A stretch of 64,000 bases of DNA from Pseudomonadota bacterium (GTDB taxonomy: Bacteria; Pseudomonadota; Gammaproteobacteria; Burkholderiales; Burkholderiaceae_C): the NCBI GenBank assembly GCA_018241225.1, contig JAFEEG010000010.1, positions 480,183 through 544,182 of the forward strand. The letters run 5' to 3'. The first letter of the stretch is position 1. Every line of letters starts with the position of its first letter. Of this stretch, positions 1-9,187 are shown in pieces. Below the pieces are notes generated by a model. It searched no databases, was not told the origin of the DNA, and was given only the letters and a program-made list of their open reading frames with translations. The position numbers were made by a program, and so were the translations under genes.

Positions 1-34
1 ACACGAAGTGACGAGCGTGGGGGGCATGTCATGA
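1..34 (+). CDS. 3' end of an upstream gene, probably LivH-type permease (partial)
   Basis: Only the last ten codons are present (ending VTSVGGMS, then TGA at 32-34). The stop overlaps the ATG of the next gene in an ATGA arrangement, so the two are translationally coupled. The neighbours are the LivM, LivG and LivF parts of a branched-chain-amino-acid-type ABC transporter but no LivH is visible, so the missing permease LivH is the natural candidate. The identity is an inference from operon logic; the residues themselves are not diagnostic. Confidence 0.5.
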   Translation, partial: HEVTSVGGMS

Positions 35-1881
35 GCGCCGTACAACCTCCTGTGCAAACGTCCGCGCAAGCCGTCGACAAGGCAGAGGTCAAGATGAGCC
101 GCATTTCGCGTTTCCGATTGCTTGTTGCCCTGCTGGTCGTCGCCATTGCGCTGGCTCCGCTGGCGCTGGGCAACTTCAGCGTCTCGCTGCTCAACGACAT
201 CGGCATCGGCACCCTGGTGGCGCTGGGCCTGGTGCTGCTCACCGGCGTGGGTGGGGCCACCTCCTTCGGGCAGGCGGCCTTCGTGGGTATTGCCGCCTAT
301 TCCACTGCGTGGCTCACCACGGCGCAGGGCCTCTCGCCCTGGCTGGGGCTGGCCTTCGCGCTGTTGCTCACCGGGCTGTCGGCGCTGGCCATCGGCATGC
401 TCACGCTGCGCCTGGGCGGGCACTTCCTGCCGCTGTCGACCATTGCGTGGGGCATCTCGATCGCGATGCTGTTCGGCAATGTGGACGGGCTGGGCCGGCA
501 CACGGGCCTGTCGAACATCCCGCCGCTTTCCATCGGCAGCTTCTCGCTGGCGGATGCGCGGGCCATGTACTACCTGATCTGGCTCATCGTGGGCCTGGCC
601 TTCCTGTTCAGCTACAACCTGCTGGCCTCGCGGCCGGGGCGGGCCATTCGCAGCCTGCGTGGCGGCTCGATCCTGCTGGCCAGCGTGGGGGCCGATGCGT
701 ACAAGGTACGGCTCGCGCTGTTCGTGCTGGCGGCCATCTTCGCGGGCCTGGCGGGCTGGCTGTATGCGCACATGAACCGCTTCGTGAGCCCCGCGCCCTT
801 CGACGTGCGCGCCAGCATCGAGTACCTGCTGATGGCGGTGGCCGGCGGCCTCGGCCAGCTGGCCGGTGCGGTGGTGGGCGCTGCGCTGGTGCTGGTGGCC
901 AAGAACGCGCTGCAGGACGTGCTGCCGCTGCTCACCCAGCGCGCCGGCCAGCTGGAGGCCATTACCTTCGCCGCGCTGTTCATCCTGCTGCTGCACTTTG
1001 CGCGCGGCGGCCTGATGGGCTTCCTGCGCCGCATCACCAAGGGCAGGTTCCAGGCGCCGCAATCGGCCGACAAGCTGGGCGCACCCGCCACGCCGCTGCC
1101 CCATCGCGAGCTGCCAAGGCGTGGCACGCCCATCCTGTCGGTGCAGGGCGCGGTCAAGCGCTTCGGCGGCCTGGTGGCGGTGAACGACGTGAGCTTCGAG
1201 GTGAACGCGGGCGAGATCATCGGACTGATCGGCCCCAACGGCGCCGGCAAGTCGACCATGTTCAACCTGCTGACCTGCACGCTGCCCATGACCTCGGGCC
1301 AGGTTCGCTTCCTGGAGCGCGACATTGCCGGCATGCCGCAGCGCGAAGTGGCGCGCCTGGGCCTGGCACGCACCTTCCAGCACGTGAAGCTGCGCCCGCA
1401 CATGAGCCTGCTGGACAACGTGGCGCTGGGTGCGCATTCGCGCACCCATAGCGGCATGCTCAAGGCCGGCCTGCGGCTGGACCGCGAGGAAGAGCGCCAG
1501 ATCCTGCACGAGGCCATGAAGCAGCTCGAGCGCATCGGCCTGGCCGATCGCGCGCACGAGCTGGCCGGCAGCCTGCCGCTGGGCACGCAGCGCATTCTCG
1601 AAATTGCCCGTGCCCTGGCGGCCGATCCGGTGCTGCTGGTGCTGGACGAGCCCGCCGCCGGCTTGCGCCGAAAGGAAAAGATGGCGCTGGGCGAGCTGCT
1701 GCGCAAGCTGCGCGAAGAGGGCGTGACCATCCTCATCGTCGAGCACGACATGGACTTCGTGATGAAGCTGGTGGACCGCCTGGTGGTGATGAACTTCGGC
1801 TCCAAGCTGGTGGAGGGCGTGCCCGCAGCGGTGCGTGCCGACGAACGTGTGCAGGCGGCTTACCTGGGGAGCGTGGCATGA
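31..1881 (+). CDS. Fused LivM permease - LivG ATP-binding protein of a HAAT-family ABC transporter
   Basis: A 616-residue fusion. Residues about 25-330 are hydrophobic and carry the LivM permease pattern ([16 protein letters not shown] near residue 76, [15 protein letters not shown] near 271). Residues about 365-616 form an ABC ATPase of the LivG type, with Walker [10 protein letters not shown] near residue 402, the LivG pattern LGLARTFQH, Walker [12 protein letters not shown] and the switch His in VEHDMDFV. LivM and LivG are usually separate proteins, and the second liv set in this window has them separate. It acts at the inner membrane with LivF and the upstream permease. The downstream acyl-CoA synthetase, SDR and thioesterase suggest the cargo is an organic acid and not leucine, which is an inference. 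Confidence 0.9.
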   Translation: MSAVQPPVQTSAQAVDKAEVKMSRISRFRLLVALLVVAIALAPLALGNFSVSLLNDIGIGTLVALGLVLLTGVGGATSFGQAAFVGIAAYSTAWLTTAQGLSPWLGLAFALLLTGLSALAIGMLTLRLGGHFLPLSTIAWGISIAMLFGNVDGLGRHTGLSNIPPLSIGSFSLADARAMYYLIWLIVGLAFLFSYNLLASRPGRAIRSLRGGSILLASVGADAYKVRLALFVLAAIFAGLAGWLYAHMNRFVSPAPFDVRASIEYLLMAVAGGLGQLAGAVVGAALVLVAKNALQDVLPLLTQRAGQLEAITFAALFILLLHFARGGLMGFLRRITKGRFQAPQSADKLGAPATPLPHRELPRRGTPILSVQGAVKRFGGLVAVNDVSFEVNAGEIIGLIGPNGAGKSTMFNLLTCTLPMTSGQVRFLERDIAGMPQREVARLGLARTFQHVKLRPHMSLLDNVALGAHSRTHSGMLKAGLRLDREEERQILHEAMKQLERIGLADRAHELAGSLPLGTQRILEIARALAADPVLLVLDEPAAGLRRKEKMALGELLRKLREEGVTILIVEHDMDFVMKLVDRLVVMNFGSKLVEGVPAAVRADERVQAAYLGSVA

Positions 1882-2630
1882 GCCTTTCCGACAAGAAAAG
1901 TACCCCGATGCTGGAGATTGGGGACCTGCATGTTTCGTACGGGCAGGTGGATGCGGTGCGCGGCGTGTCGCTGTCGCTCGACGCCGGCCAGATCATCTCG
2001 GTGATCGGCCCCAACGGTGCGGGCAAGACCACGCTGCTGGCGGCCGCCATGGGCCTGTTGCCATCCAAGGGCGTGCTGCGCTTCGAGGGTGAGGACCTGC
2101 ACGGCCTGGACGTGGAGTCGCGCGTGGAGCGCGGCCTGTGCCTGGTGCCGGAAAAGCGCGAGCTCTTCGGCGAGCTGACGGTGCTCGACAACCTGCAGCT
2201 GGGCGCCTATTCGAGGCGCCTGTCGAGCAGCGCGCTGCGCCAGCGGCTGGACTGGGTGTACGAGCGCTTTCCGCGGCTCGCCGAGCGTCGTTCGCAGCGC
2301 TCCAACACGCTCTCGGGCGGCGAGCGCCAGATGCTGGCGGTGGGCCGCGCGCTCATGTCGCAGCCGCGCCTGCTGATGCTCGACGAGCCCAGCCTGGGCC
2401 TGGCGCCGCTGATCGTGCGCGACATCCTCACCATCGTGCGCAAGCTGCGCGACGACGGTGTCTCCATCCTGCTGGTGGAGCAGAACGCGCGCGCCGCGCT
2501 CGAAAGCTCGGACGAAGGCTACGTGCTGGAAACCGGCGAGATCGCGCTGCATGGCCCGTCGGATTCGCTGGCCAGCGACCCGCGCGTGCAGGCCACCTAC
2601 CTGGGCGGCGCCACCCACGACGATGACTGA
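1878..2630 (+). CDS. livF: LivF-type ABC transporter ATP-binding protein
   Basis: A 250-residue ABC ATPase, the usual LivF length. It has Walker [10 protein letters not shown] near residue 39, the LivF pattern [17 protein letters not shown], the signature LSGGERQ, Walker [14 protein letters not shown] and the final VEQNA segment. It starts in an ATGA overlap with the LivM-LivG gene and its stop overlaps the start of the acyl-CoA synthetase gene, so all are co-transcribed. It pairs with the LivG half of the fusion to energise transport. Confidence 0.92.
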   Translation: MSLSDKKSTPMLEIGDLHVSYGQVDAVRGVSLSLDAGQIISVIGPNGAGKTTLLAAAMGLLPSKGVLRFEGEDLHGLDVESRVERGLCLVPEKRELFGELTVLDNLQLGAYSRRLSSSALRQRLDWVYERFPRLAERRSQRSNTLSGGERQMLAVGRALMSQPRLLMLDEPSLGLAPLIVRDILTIVRKLRDDGVSILLVEQNARAALESSDEGYVLETGEIALHGPSDSLASDPRVQATYLGGATHDDD

Positions 2631-4245
2631 CGCTGCCAGCAATAGCTACGACGTGCTGCCGGCTGCCGAGCGCACGCTGCCGCACGTGCTGCGGCGCCAG
2701 GCGCAGGCCTTCGGCGAAAGCGCGGCGCTGAGCATTGGCGATGTGCGCTGGACGCATGCGCAGGCGCCGCTGAACGTGGCGCGGCGCGCCACCATGCTCG
2801 CGCGTGCCGGTGTGCAGCGCGGCGACCGCGTGGCCTTGATGTGCGGCAACCGCATCGAGTGCCTGGAGACCTTCCTGGCCTGCGGCTGGATGGGCGCAGT
2901 GGCGGTGCCTGTCAACACGGCGGCCATGGGGCCGCAGATCCAGTACTTCCTGGCCAACAGCGGCGCGCGCCTTCTGGTCATCGAAGAGCCTTTCGTCGAA
3001 CGGCTGCAGACGGCCGACCTGTCGCAGTGCGGGCTCGAAACCATCTGGGTCGTGGGCGGCACGGCGGTCGCCATGCAGGGCGCGCAATGCGTGGCCTACC
3101 CCGACGCCGGTGACGCGCAGCCTGCCGAGCCGGCCGACCTCGGCCCCGGCGACCTGCTGGCCATCCTCTACACCTCGGGCACCACTGGCCCTTCGAAGGG
3201 CGTGACCTGCCCGCATGCGCAGTTCTATTGGTGGGGCGCGCATACCGCGCGCATCCTCGGCGTGGGGCAGGGCGATGTGCTGGCCACCACCTTGCCTCTG
3301 TTCCACATCAACGCGCTCAACACCTATGCCCAGGCCGCGCTCACGGGGGGCGAGGTGGTGTACCTGCCGCGCTTTTCGGCGTCGGGCTTCTGGCCGGCCA
3401 TGCAGGCCTGCGGCGCCACGGTGGTCTACCTGCTGGGCGCCATGGTGCCCATTTTGCTGGCCCAGCCCGAAGGCGAACAGGAGCGCACGCACCGCGTTCG
3501 CCTGGGCCTGGGACCCGGCGTGCCGGCGCATGCGGGCGCGGCCTTTCGCGAGCGCTGCGGCGTGCAGCTGCTCGAAGGCTACGGCTCCACCGAGACCAAC
3601 TTCGTCATCGCAAGCCGGCCCGATGCGCCGCGCGGCGGTGTCATGGGCTGGCTGCAGCCGGGCTTCGAGGCCCGCGTGGGCGGCGTGGGCGATGCCCCGC
3701 TGCCCGACGGCCAGGCGGGCGAATTGCTGCTGCGCGCCAGCGAGCCCTTCGTGTTTGCCAGCGGCTACTTCAACATGCCCGACAAGACGCAGGAAGCCTG
3801 GCAGGGTGGCTGGTTCCACACCGGCGACCGCGTGGTGCGCGAGGCCGATGGAGCCTTCCGCTTCATCGACCGCATGAAGGATGCGATTCGCCGCCGTGGC
3901 GAGAACATCTCTTCGTACGAAGTGGAGCAAGTGCTGCTGAGCCACCCCGCCGTGGCCACGGTGGCGGTGTATCCGGTGCAATCGGAGCTGGCGGAAGACG
4001 AGGTGATGGCCTCGCTCATCGCACGGCCCGATGCGCGCATCGATCCACGCGAGCTTGCAACGTATTGCGAGGCGCGCCTGCCGTACTTCGCCATCCCGCG
4101 CTACATCGACGTGGTGCCAGAGTTGCCGCGCACCGAGAACGGGAAGATCCAGAAATTCAAGCTGCGCGAGCAAGGCGTGACGGCCACCACCTGGGATCGC
4201 ACCCCCGGCGGTGCCGCCAGGAAGCCGGGCGCCCGCGCGGCCTAG
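2623..4245 (+). CDS. ATP-dependent acyl-CoA synthetase (AMP-forming, ANL superfamily)
   Basis: A 540-residue adenylate-forming enzyme that activates a carboxylic acid to its CoA thioester via an acyl-AMP. It shows the phosphate loop [13 protein letters not shown], the A5-type motif YGSTETN, the A7-type GWFHTGD, the hinge region [17 protein letters not shown] and the catalytic Lys in ENGKIQKF near the C-terminus. The open frame extends further upstream, but the ATG at 2623 lies eight bases before the livF stop and begins the family's normal N-terminus ([13 protein letters not shown]). Co-transcription with a Liv-type importer and a thioesterase points to uptake and activation of an organic (aromatic or alicyclic) acid. 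The exact substrate cannot be read from sequence. Confidence 0.9.
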   Translation: MTDAASNSYDVLPAAERTLPHVLRRQAQAFGESAALSIGDVRWTHAQAPLNVARRATMLARAGVQRGDRVALMCGNRIECLETFLACGWMGAVAVPVNTAAMGPQIQYFLANSGARLLVIEEPFVERLQTADLSQCGLETIWVVGGTAVAMQGAQCVAYPDAGDAQPAEPADLGPGDLLAILYTSGTTGPSKGVTCPHAQFYWWGAHTARILGVGQGDVLATTLPLFHINALNTYAQAALTGGEVVYLPRFSASGFWPAMQACGATVVYLLGAMVPILLAQPEGEQERTHRVRLGLGPGVPAHAGAAFRERCGVQLLEGYGSTETNFVIASRPDAPRGGVMGWLQPGFEARVGGVGDAPLPDGQAGELLLRASEPFVFASGYFNMPDKTQEAWQGGWFHTGDRVVREADGAFRFIDRMKDAIRRRGENISSYEVEQVLLSHPAVATVAVYPVQSELAEDEVMASLIARPDARIDPRELATYCEARLPYFAIPRYIDVVPELPRTENGKIQKFKLREQGVTATTWDRTPGGAARKPGARAA

Positions 4246-4258
4246 GGAAAATCGACCA

Positions 4259-5038
4259 ATGACAGAAACAAGCAATTCGCTCAAGGGCCGCCACGTGCTG
4301 GTCACGGGCGCGGCACGCGGCATTGGTGCTGCCATATCGCGCAGCCTGGCCGCGCAGGGCGCAAGCCTGAGCCTGATGGGCCGCAAGCGCGACGCCCTGC
4401 AGCAACTGGCCGACTCCTTGCCCGGCCAGCATGCCGTGGTGGTGGCCGACGTGGCCGACGCCGAATCCGTGAACGCAGCCTTTGCGAAGGCACGCGCGGC
4501 ACTGGGGCCGGTGGCCATCCTCGTGAACAACGCGGGCCAGGCCGAGAGCGCGCCTTTCCACAAGACCTCGCTGCAGCTGTGGCAGCAGATGCTGGGCGTG
4601 AACCTGACCGGCACCTTCCTGTGCGCGCAGGCGGCGCTGCCCGACATGCTGCAGGCGAAATGGGGCCGCATCATCAACATTGCCAGCACGGCGGGGCAGA
4701 AGGGCTACCCCTACGTCAGCGCCTACGTGGCGGCCAAGCATGGCGTGGTGGGCCTGACCCGCTCGCTGGCGCTGGAGGTTGCAAAGAAGGGCGTCACGGT
4801 CAATGCCGTGTGCCCCGGCTACACCGAGACCGACATCCTGCGCGAGAGCATCGCCAACGTGGTGGCCAAGACCGGCCGCAGCGAACAGGAGGCGATGGCC
4901 GAGTTCGCCGCCGGCAATCCGCAGGGGCGCATCGTGCAGCCCGAGGAAGTGGCCGATGCAGTGCGCTGGCTGTGCGGCGATGCGGCTGGCTCCATCAACG
5001 GGCAATCGATTTCGGTGTCTGGTGGAGAGGTGATGTGA
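4259..5038 (+). CDS. SDR family NAD(P)-dependent oxidoreductase
   Basis: A 259-residue classical short-chain dehydrogenase. It has the Rossmann glycine motif TGAARGIG at residues about 16-23, NNAG, the catalytic Ser in NIASTAG, and a Tyr-x-x-x-Lys active site in AYVAAK. The C-terminal SVSGGEVM ending is typical of 3-hydroxyacyl-CoA dehydrogenases and 3-oxoacyl reductases of this family. The start at 4259 was chosen because an upstream in-frame extension would run into the synthetase gene. Its place between an acyl-CoA synthetase and a thioesterase suggests oxidation of a hydroxyacyl-CoA intermediate, which is an inference. Confidence 0.9.
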   Translation: MTETSNSLKGRHVLVTGAARGIGAAISRSLAAQGASLSLMGRKRDALQQLADSLPGQHAVVVADVADAESVNAAFAKARAALGPVAILVNNAGQAESAPFHKTSLQLWQQMLGVNLTGTFLCAQAALPDMLQAKWGRIINIASTAGQKGYPYVSAYVAAKHGVVGLTRSLALEVAKKGVTVNAVCPGYTETDILRESIANVVAKTGRSEQEAMAEFAAGNPQGRIVQPEEVADAVRWLCGDAAGSINGQSISVSGGEVM

Positions 5039-5040
5039 CG

Positions 5041-5466
5041 ATGCAGGCCGCCTTCAAGCGCGAGCGGCTGATCCGCTTTTCCGACTGCGACCCGGCGGGC
5101 ATCGTCTTCTATCCGCAGTACTTCGTGATGTTCAACGGCCTGGTGGAAGACTGGGTCGACGAGGGCCTGGGCATCGGCTTTCGCCGCCTGGTGATCGAGC
5201 GGCAGACTGGCCTGCCCACCGTGCGGCTGGAAGCCGACTTTCGCGCCGTGAGCAGGATGGGTGACAGGGTCGAACTCGCGCTGAGCGTGGAGCGCCTGGG
5301 CAGCCGCTCCATCACGCTGAACTCGCGCTGCACCAGCGTGGACGACGGCGAACTGCGCATGCAGATGCGCCAGGTGCTGGTGTGCACCTCGCTGCAGACG
5401 CACCAGGCCGTCGAGGTGCCGGCCGACATGCGCGAGGCGATTGCCGGCCGGTTCAGCCTGGGCTGA
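5041..5466 (+). CDS. Acyl-CoA thioesterase, 4-hydroxybenzoyl-CoA thioesterase (hotdog) family
   Basis: A 141-residue hotdog-fold protein. The segment SDCDPAGIVFYPQYF near residues 14-28 is the hallmark of 4HBT enzymes, the first or second Asp being the catalytic candidate. It starts two bases after the SDR stop. It likely releases the free acid from the CoA ester formed in this operon, or relieves CoA trapping. The family resemblance to 4-hydroxybenzoyl-CoA thioesterases fits an aromatic-acid route but does not prove it. Confidence 0.88.
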   Translation: MQAAFKRERLIRFSDCDPAGIVFYPQYFVMFNGLVEDWVDEGLGIGFRRLVIERQTGLPTVRLEADFRAVSRMGDRVELALSVERLGSRSITLNSRCTSVDDGELRMQMRQVLVCTSLQTHQAVEVPADMREAIAGRFSLG

Positions 5467-5491
5467 GAGTCCGCGGCCGGGAAGCCCCCGG

Positions 5492-5767
5492 TCAGTACTT
5501 GATATCGCGCTTGTCCTGCCGGCCTTCCTGCTTGGTGTCGCGCTTGTCCTGGCGGCACTGGGCGTTGCTCTTCTGGTTGTCGGCCCGGCAGTCCTGCTTG
5601 GTCGAGCGCGCTTCGTGCTTGGCGGCCTGGTTCGTTGCCCGGCCCTGCTGGCGCTGCTGCGACTGCTCGGTTGCCGCAAGCGCAGTCCCCGACACAAGCA
5701 CAAGGGTGGCCGCGGCTGCCGCCGGTGCCACGTAGCGAATCCAATTCCCGATCCCCACGGTATTCAT
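5492..5767 (-). CDS. Small exported protein rich in Gln, Lys, Arg and Asp
   Basis: A 91-residue protein. The start at 5767 follows an AGGAGG ribosome site. Residues 1-31 form a signal peptide (hydrophobic AAAAATLVLVSGTALA followed by AT). The mature part is hydrophilic, has two cysteines (KQDCRADNQ and NAQCRQDK) and a short tandem repeat (RQDKRDTKQEG then RQDKRDIKY). No family is recognised. Its highly charged, low-complexity mature part suggests a periplasmic, intrinsically disordered protein. It lies convergent to the thioesterase gene with 25 bases between stops. Confidence 0.7.
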   Translation of the reverse strand: MNTVGIGNWIRYVAPAAAAATLVLVSGTALAATEQSQQRQQGRATNQAAKHEARSTKQDCRADNQKSNAQCRQDKRDTKQEGRQDKRDIKY

Positions 5768-5855
5768 CTTGCGTCCTCCTGGAACGAGTGAACGGACATG
5801 AACGTCCAACCCCCTGGCTCGTCGGATTTTGCCGGCCGCGAGCCGTTTCCACAAT

Positions 5856-6551
5856 TCATCCCAACGAGCGCTGTGCCTCGTTCTCCAGGCGCTGCGCAGC
5901 ATCGAAGCTGGCCAGGCCTACCTGGTTGAAGACCCGCTTGAATTGGCGCACCACTGCCGGTTGCAGGGCGGCCAGCCGGCGGGCCAGCTCGACCGAAACA
6001 GCCTCCAGCTCTTCGGGCGCAACCACCTTCCAGACCAGTCCCCAGGCCAGGGCCTGTTCGGCGCTGAATTCCTCCCCGAGCAGAGTGAGTGCCTTGGCCC
6101 GCGCCAGGCCGGCATAGGCGGGCAGGGTGGCGCTCAAGCCACCGGTGACGAACACGCCCAGCGACGCTTCGGGAAACCTGAAGCGGCTCGTGGTGGCGGC
6201 AATGGCGATGTCCGCGTTGAGCATCCATTCGAGTCCGCCGCCAATGGTCCAGCCATGAACGGCAAAGAGCACCGGCTTGTCCAGTCGCACCAGCGACGCG
6301 GCAACCGCCTGCACGAGCTCCAGGTCGCGCTCGGTTGGCGGTGCGTCCACGTCGCGGCCGGCGCAAAAGGCTTTTCCGTGGCCGCGCACGCGCACAGCGC
6401 GCACGCCGGAGTCGGCGGCGGCCGCGTCGAGGGCGTCGAGCAGCGCCTGTGCAAGCGCGTTGTCGATGGCGTTGAGCTTGCCGGGGCGGTTGAGCGTGAG
6501 CGTCATCACGCCGTCGCCCACCTCTGATTCCAGCACCTGGACCTGGGTCAT
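5856..6551 (-). CDS. Enoyl-CoA hydratase/isomerase family protein
   Basis: A 231-residue crotonase-fold protein, slightly short for the family. The oxyanion-hole segments are KAFCAGRDV (residues about 60-68) and HGWTIGGGLEW (about 99-109). The Glu in FPEASLGVF occupies the usual second acid-base position, and the Glu in GGGLEW is near the first. It begins in a four-base overlap with the GST gene, so the pair is co-translated. The substrate is not determinable. Proximity to the acyl-CoA operon on the other strand suggests a related pathway. Confidence 0.88.
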   Translation of the reverse strand: MTQVQVLESEVGDGVMTLTLNRPGKLNAIDNALAQALLDALDAAAADSGVRAVRVRGHGKAFCAGRDVDAPPTERDLELVQAVAASLVRLDKPVLFAVHGWTIGGGLEWMLNADIAIAATTSRFRFPEASLGVFVTGGLSATLPAYAGLARAKALTLLGEEFSAEQALAWGLVWKVVAPEELEAVSVELARRLAALQPAVVRQFKRVFNQVGLASFDAAQRLENEAQRSLG

Positions 6552-7279
6552 GCGTCCAGCTCCGGATAGCGCCGGAATATTCCCTGCTCGTTGAAGGCCA
6601 GGCGCCGGCTGCTGCCCAGGTAGGTGCGGATGCGCGGCAGTTGGCGGACGGTGTCGTGCAGGCGCGTGACCAGCGGCGCCTTGGCCAGCGCGCGGGCCGT
6701 GGCCTTGGGGAAGGCATAGTGCAGGCCTTCCACCAGCTGGAACAGCGACAGGTCGGCGTAGCTCAGCCGGCCGCCCGCCAGGTGCGTGCCCGGCGCATCG
6801 TTGCGCTCGAGCACCTGCTCGAACCAGGCGAGGAACTTGGGGATGCGTTGCTCGCAGAAGTCCTTGGCCTTCTGAAGCGCGGCGTCCTTCTGGTCCTCGT
6901 AGTAGAGCGAGACCGACACCGGGTGATGCGTGTCGTGCGCCTCGGCCACCATGTCTGCAATGGTCAGCTGCAGCTGGTGCGTCCAGAGCACCTCGCGCTC
7001 GGTCTTGCCCACCAGGCCCAGGCGCGGGCCGAGGTAGATGAGGATGGCAGCCGTCTGGCCGATGGTGAAGTCGCCGTGCACCAGGAAGGGCGGTGCAAAC
7101 GATGGCGTGGGGTTGGACGTGTGCCGCAGGCGCCGCATCAGGGCCCTGTCGCCGCCACCCTGGGCCTCGGGTTCGCGGGCCACGTCGATGTAGGCCGCGC
7201 CGGCCGCCTCCAGTGCCAGCCGCACGAATTCGCCACGGCCTTGAATGCCGGTCCAGTAGTGCAGTTCGTATTCCGCCAT
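6548..7279 (-). CDS. Glutathione S-transferase-like protein
   Basis: A 243-residue protein with an N-terminal thioredoxin-like part (MAEYELHYWTGIQGRGEFVRLALEAAG) resembling sigma/alpha-type GST, including the Tyr and Arg near the glutathione site, and PPFLVHGDFTIGQTAAIL matching the cis-Pro and SxA-type glutathione-binding segment (residues about 65-82). The C-terminal half is all-helical in character. The start at 7279 is the ATG preceding the family's canonical N-terminus; longer in-frame extension upstream looks like noise. It is coupled to the enoyl-CoA hydratase gene by an ATGA overlap. Confidence 0.82.
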   Translation of the reverse strand: MAEYELHYWTGIQGRGEFVRLALEAAGAAYIDVAREPEAQGGGDRALMRRLRHTSNPTPSFAPPFLVHGDFTIGQTAAILIYLGPRLGLVGKTEREVLWTHQLQLTIADMVAEAHDTHHPVSVSLYYEDQKDAALQKAKDFCEQRIPKFLAWFEQVLERNDAPGTHLAGGRLSYADLSLFQLVEGLHYAFPKATARALAKAPLVTRLHDTVRQLPRIRTYLGSSRRLAFNEQGIFRRYPELDA

Positions 7280-7385
7280 GCCTGTCTTGCTCCTTGATTG
7301 CGGCCAGCGGCCGACCTTACAGGAGCTTGCTGGGCAGGGCGAGCGCGGCGTGGGGCCGCCTGGCCCCGCCGACCTGCCCCGAGGA

Positions 7386-7613
7386 TCAGGCCTTGGCGAA
7401 ATGCAGCTGGTCGAGCCCGGGTTTGCGGCCGTTGATGCGCTGCAGCATGCCGTAGCCTTCGGCCAGCGCCAGCGCATAGGTTGCGCAGGAGTGGGGCGCG
7501 CGCTCCAGCGTTTCGTAGCGCCCGTCGCAGTGGACGTCCTCGTGAATGACCCAGTAGTAGCTGCCGTCGTGCGGCCGTTCAACCGTGATGCCCATGCGCC
7601 GAGTTGCCGTCAT
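7386..7613 (-). CDS. Conserved-looking small hypothetical protein
   Basis: A 75-residue soluble protein without signal peptide or membrane segment. The ATG at 7613 is chosen over one at 7634 because a GGAGG ribosome site precedes it with good spacing. It is rich in aromatic and charged residues (HDGSYYWVIHEDVHCDGRYETLE). No family is recognised. It stands alone, about 100 bases upstream of the GST gene on the same strand. Confidence 0.6.
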   Translation of the reverse strand: MTATRRMGITVERPHDGSYYWVIHEDVHCDGRYETLERAPHSCATYALALAEGYGMLQRINGRKPGLDQLHFAKA

Positions 7614-7710
7614 TTTTTCTTCCTCCGGATACAAGCGTACTTTGGTTATACATCTTGAAACCGTAGGTGAAAAGTAGTCCGTTCAGCCAGTCGACGCGCG
7701 GGCCGAATCC

Positions 7711-9114
7711 TCACTGCGTGTCGTCGTCGCCCTGGGCGTTCTCGTCCATGAAACGCTGGTTCTCGAAGCGCGAGCCGTTCAGGTCGGCAGCGGTGAAGGT
7801 GAAGACGAACCACTGGTTCGGATTGGCCAGGCCGCCTGGCGTGGCCGCCAGGAAGTCGTTGTCGTTGGCCACGTACAGCGTGTGCCGGACCTCACCATCG
7901 ACGAGCACGTCTTCGCCAAAGGCCATGCCCTCGAGCTTGGCGGGAATCTGCGCCGCGCTCAGGCCGTGCGAGCGCAAGGCCTCGGCAACATCGAGGAACA
8001 GGGACTTGGGCACGGCCTTTTGCAGCAGCGCAGCTTCGCCGCTGAGCCCCGAGACATCTGCAGCGCCCCTGATGTCGATCTTGTAGATGCGCTTGACCAC
8101 GGCAGCGCTGTCGTCGCCCAGGCCCTTGCCGTCGCGCTCGAGCACGAGCAGCTCGTGGTCGTTGAGCGCCAGCAGTTCGCTGCTGTTGTAGGCCTTGGCC
8201 TTGTCGGCCAGGTAGTTGTCGTAGGCGTATTGCACCGTCGCACCGGTCTTGATGTCCAGCGCAATGATGCGGTTGGCACGCCCGCCATCGCCGCCGTCCT
8301 GGATCAGCGGGCTTTGCATGAAGCCGAACAGGGTCTTGCCGTCCGGCGAGATGGCCAGGCCTTCCATGCCCTTGTTGGCGACGCGCCCCGTCGTGTTGGC
8401 GGAAATCTCGGTGGCGCCCATTGCCGATTTCTTGCTCACGGCCAGGATCGACGGCAGCGTGAATGCGCGCAGCCTTGCACCGGTGCGGCGGTCGAACTGG
8501 TAGAGATAGGGCCCGTATTCGTCGGAGATGAACACGCTCTTGCCGTCGCGCGAGAGGCGGATGCCTTCCGTGTCCAGGCGGGCATCGCGCGGGTCCAGCG
8601 AGTTGGTGGCGGGGTCGAAATTGTCCGAGCGGCCCGAGAAGTAGAAGCGTCCGCGCACGTTGCTGGCCGGCGTGGCTCCGTAGCCGGCCACCACGCCGCC
8701 ATAGTGCAGCCGCTCGCGGCTGTGCAGCAGCGTGGTCTGCGCCAGCACAGGCTCAAGCGTGAAGGGCAGGCCGGTGGCCGCATCGCTGCGGCGCTTGAGA
8801 TGCATCTGCAGCGTGTGAAAGCGCGGGATGTAGCTGGTCGTGTTGTCGACGCTCGCGTTCCAGGCGACGGCGTTGGGGCCGCGGTCGGGCAGCGCCAGGA
8901 AGGTGTTGCCGCCCGCCCAGGCCAGGCCCGAGCCCATGCCGCCGAGCAGGTCGGCCCGCACGCCGTTCTCGAGCACCATGCTCTGGCCCGAATGGTCGGC
9001 CAGGGTGCCTGGCAGGGTGCCGATGGCAATCAGCTCGACCGCTTGCGCGGCACTGCACGCCAGAGCGGCGGCAACGCAGGTGGCGGTCAAGGCACTCTTG
9101 TTTCTCCAACTCAT
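7711..9114 (-). CDS. Exported esterase-like (phytase-like beta-propeller) protein
   Basis: A 467-residue protein. The start at 9114 follows a GAGGGA ribosome site and gives a clean signal peptide ending SAAQA near residue 26. The mature protein carries the pattern of the esterase-like activity of phytase family: a substrate-facing segment GGMGSGLAWAGG...FLALPDRGPN, ISDEYGPYLYQFD and NKGMEGLAISPDGKTLFG, which are repeated beta-propeller-like blades with acidic calcium-type positions. A periplasmic phosphodiesterase or phosphatase activity is plausible but the substrate is unknown. Confidence 0.8.
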   Translation of the reverse strand: MSWRNKSALTATCVAAALACSAAQAVELIAIGTLPGTLADHSGQSMVLENGVRADLLGGMGSGLAWAGGNTFLALPDRGPNAVAWNASVDNTTSYIPRFHTLQMHLKRRSDAATGLPFTLEPVLAQTTLLHSRERLHYGGVVAGYGATPASNVRGRFYFSGRSDNFDPATNSLDPRDARLDTEGIRLSRDGKSVFISDEYGPYLYQFDRRTGARLRAFTLPSILAVSKKSAMGATEISANTTGRVANKGMEGLAISPDGKTLFGFMQSPLIQDGGDGGRANRIIALDIKTGATVQYAYDNYLADKAKAYNSSELLALNDHELLVLERDGKGLGDDSAAVVKRIYKIDIRGAADVSGLSGEAALLQKAVPKSLFLDVAEALRSHGLSAAQIPAKLEGMAFGEDVLVDGEVRHTLYVANDNDFLAATPGGLANPNQWFVFTFTAADLNGSRFENQRFMDENAQGDDDTQ

Positions 9115-9187
9115 GGCGGATCCCTCTTCGCGGACAAAGAGGCACATCGTCACGAGGCCGGATGACGGAAATATGACGCGTCGTCCC

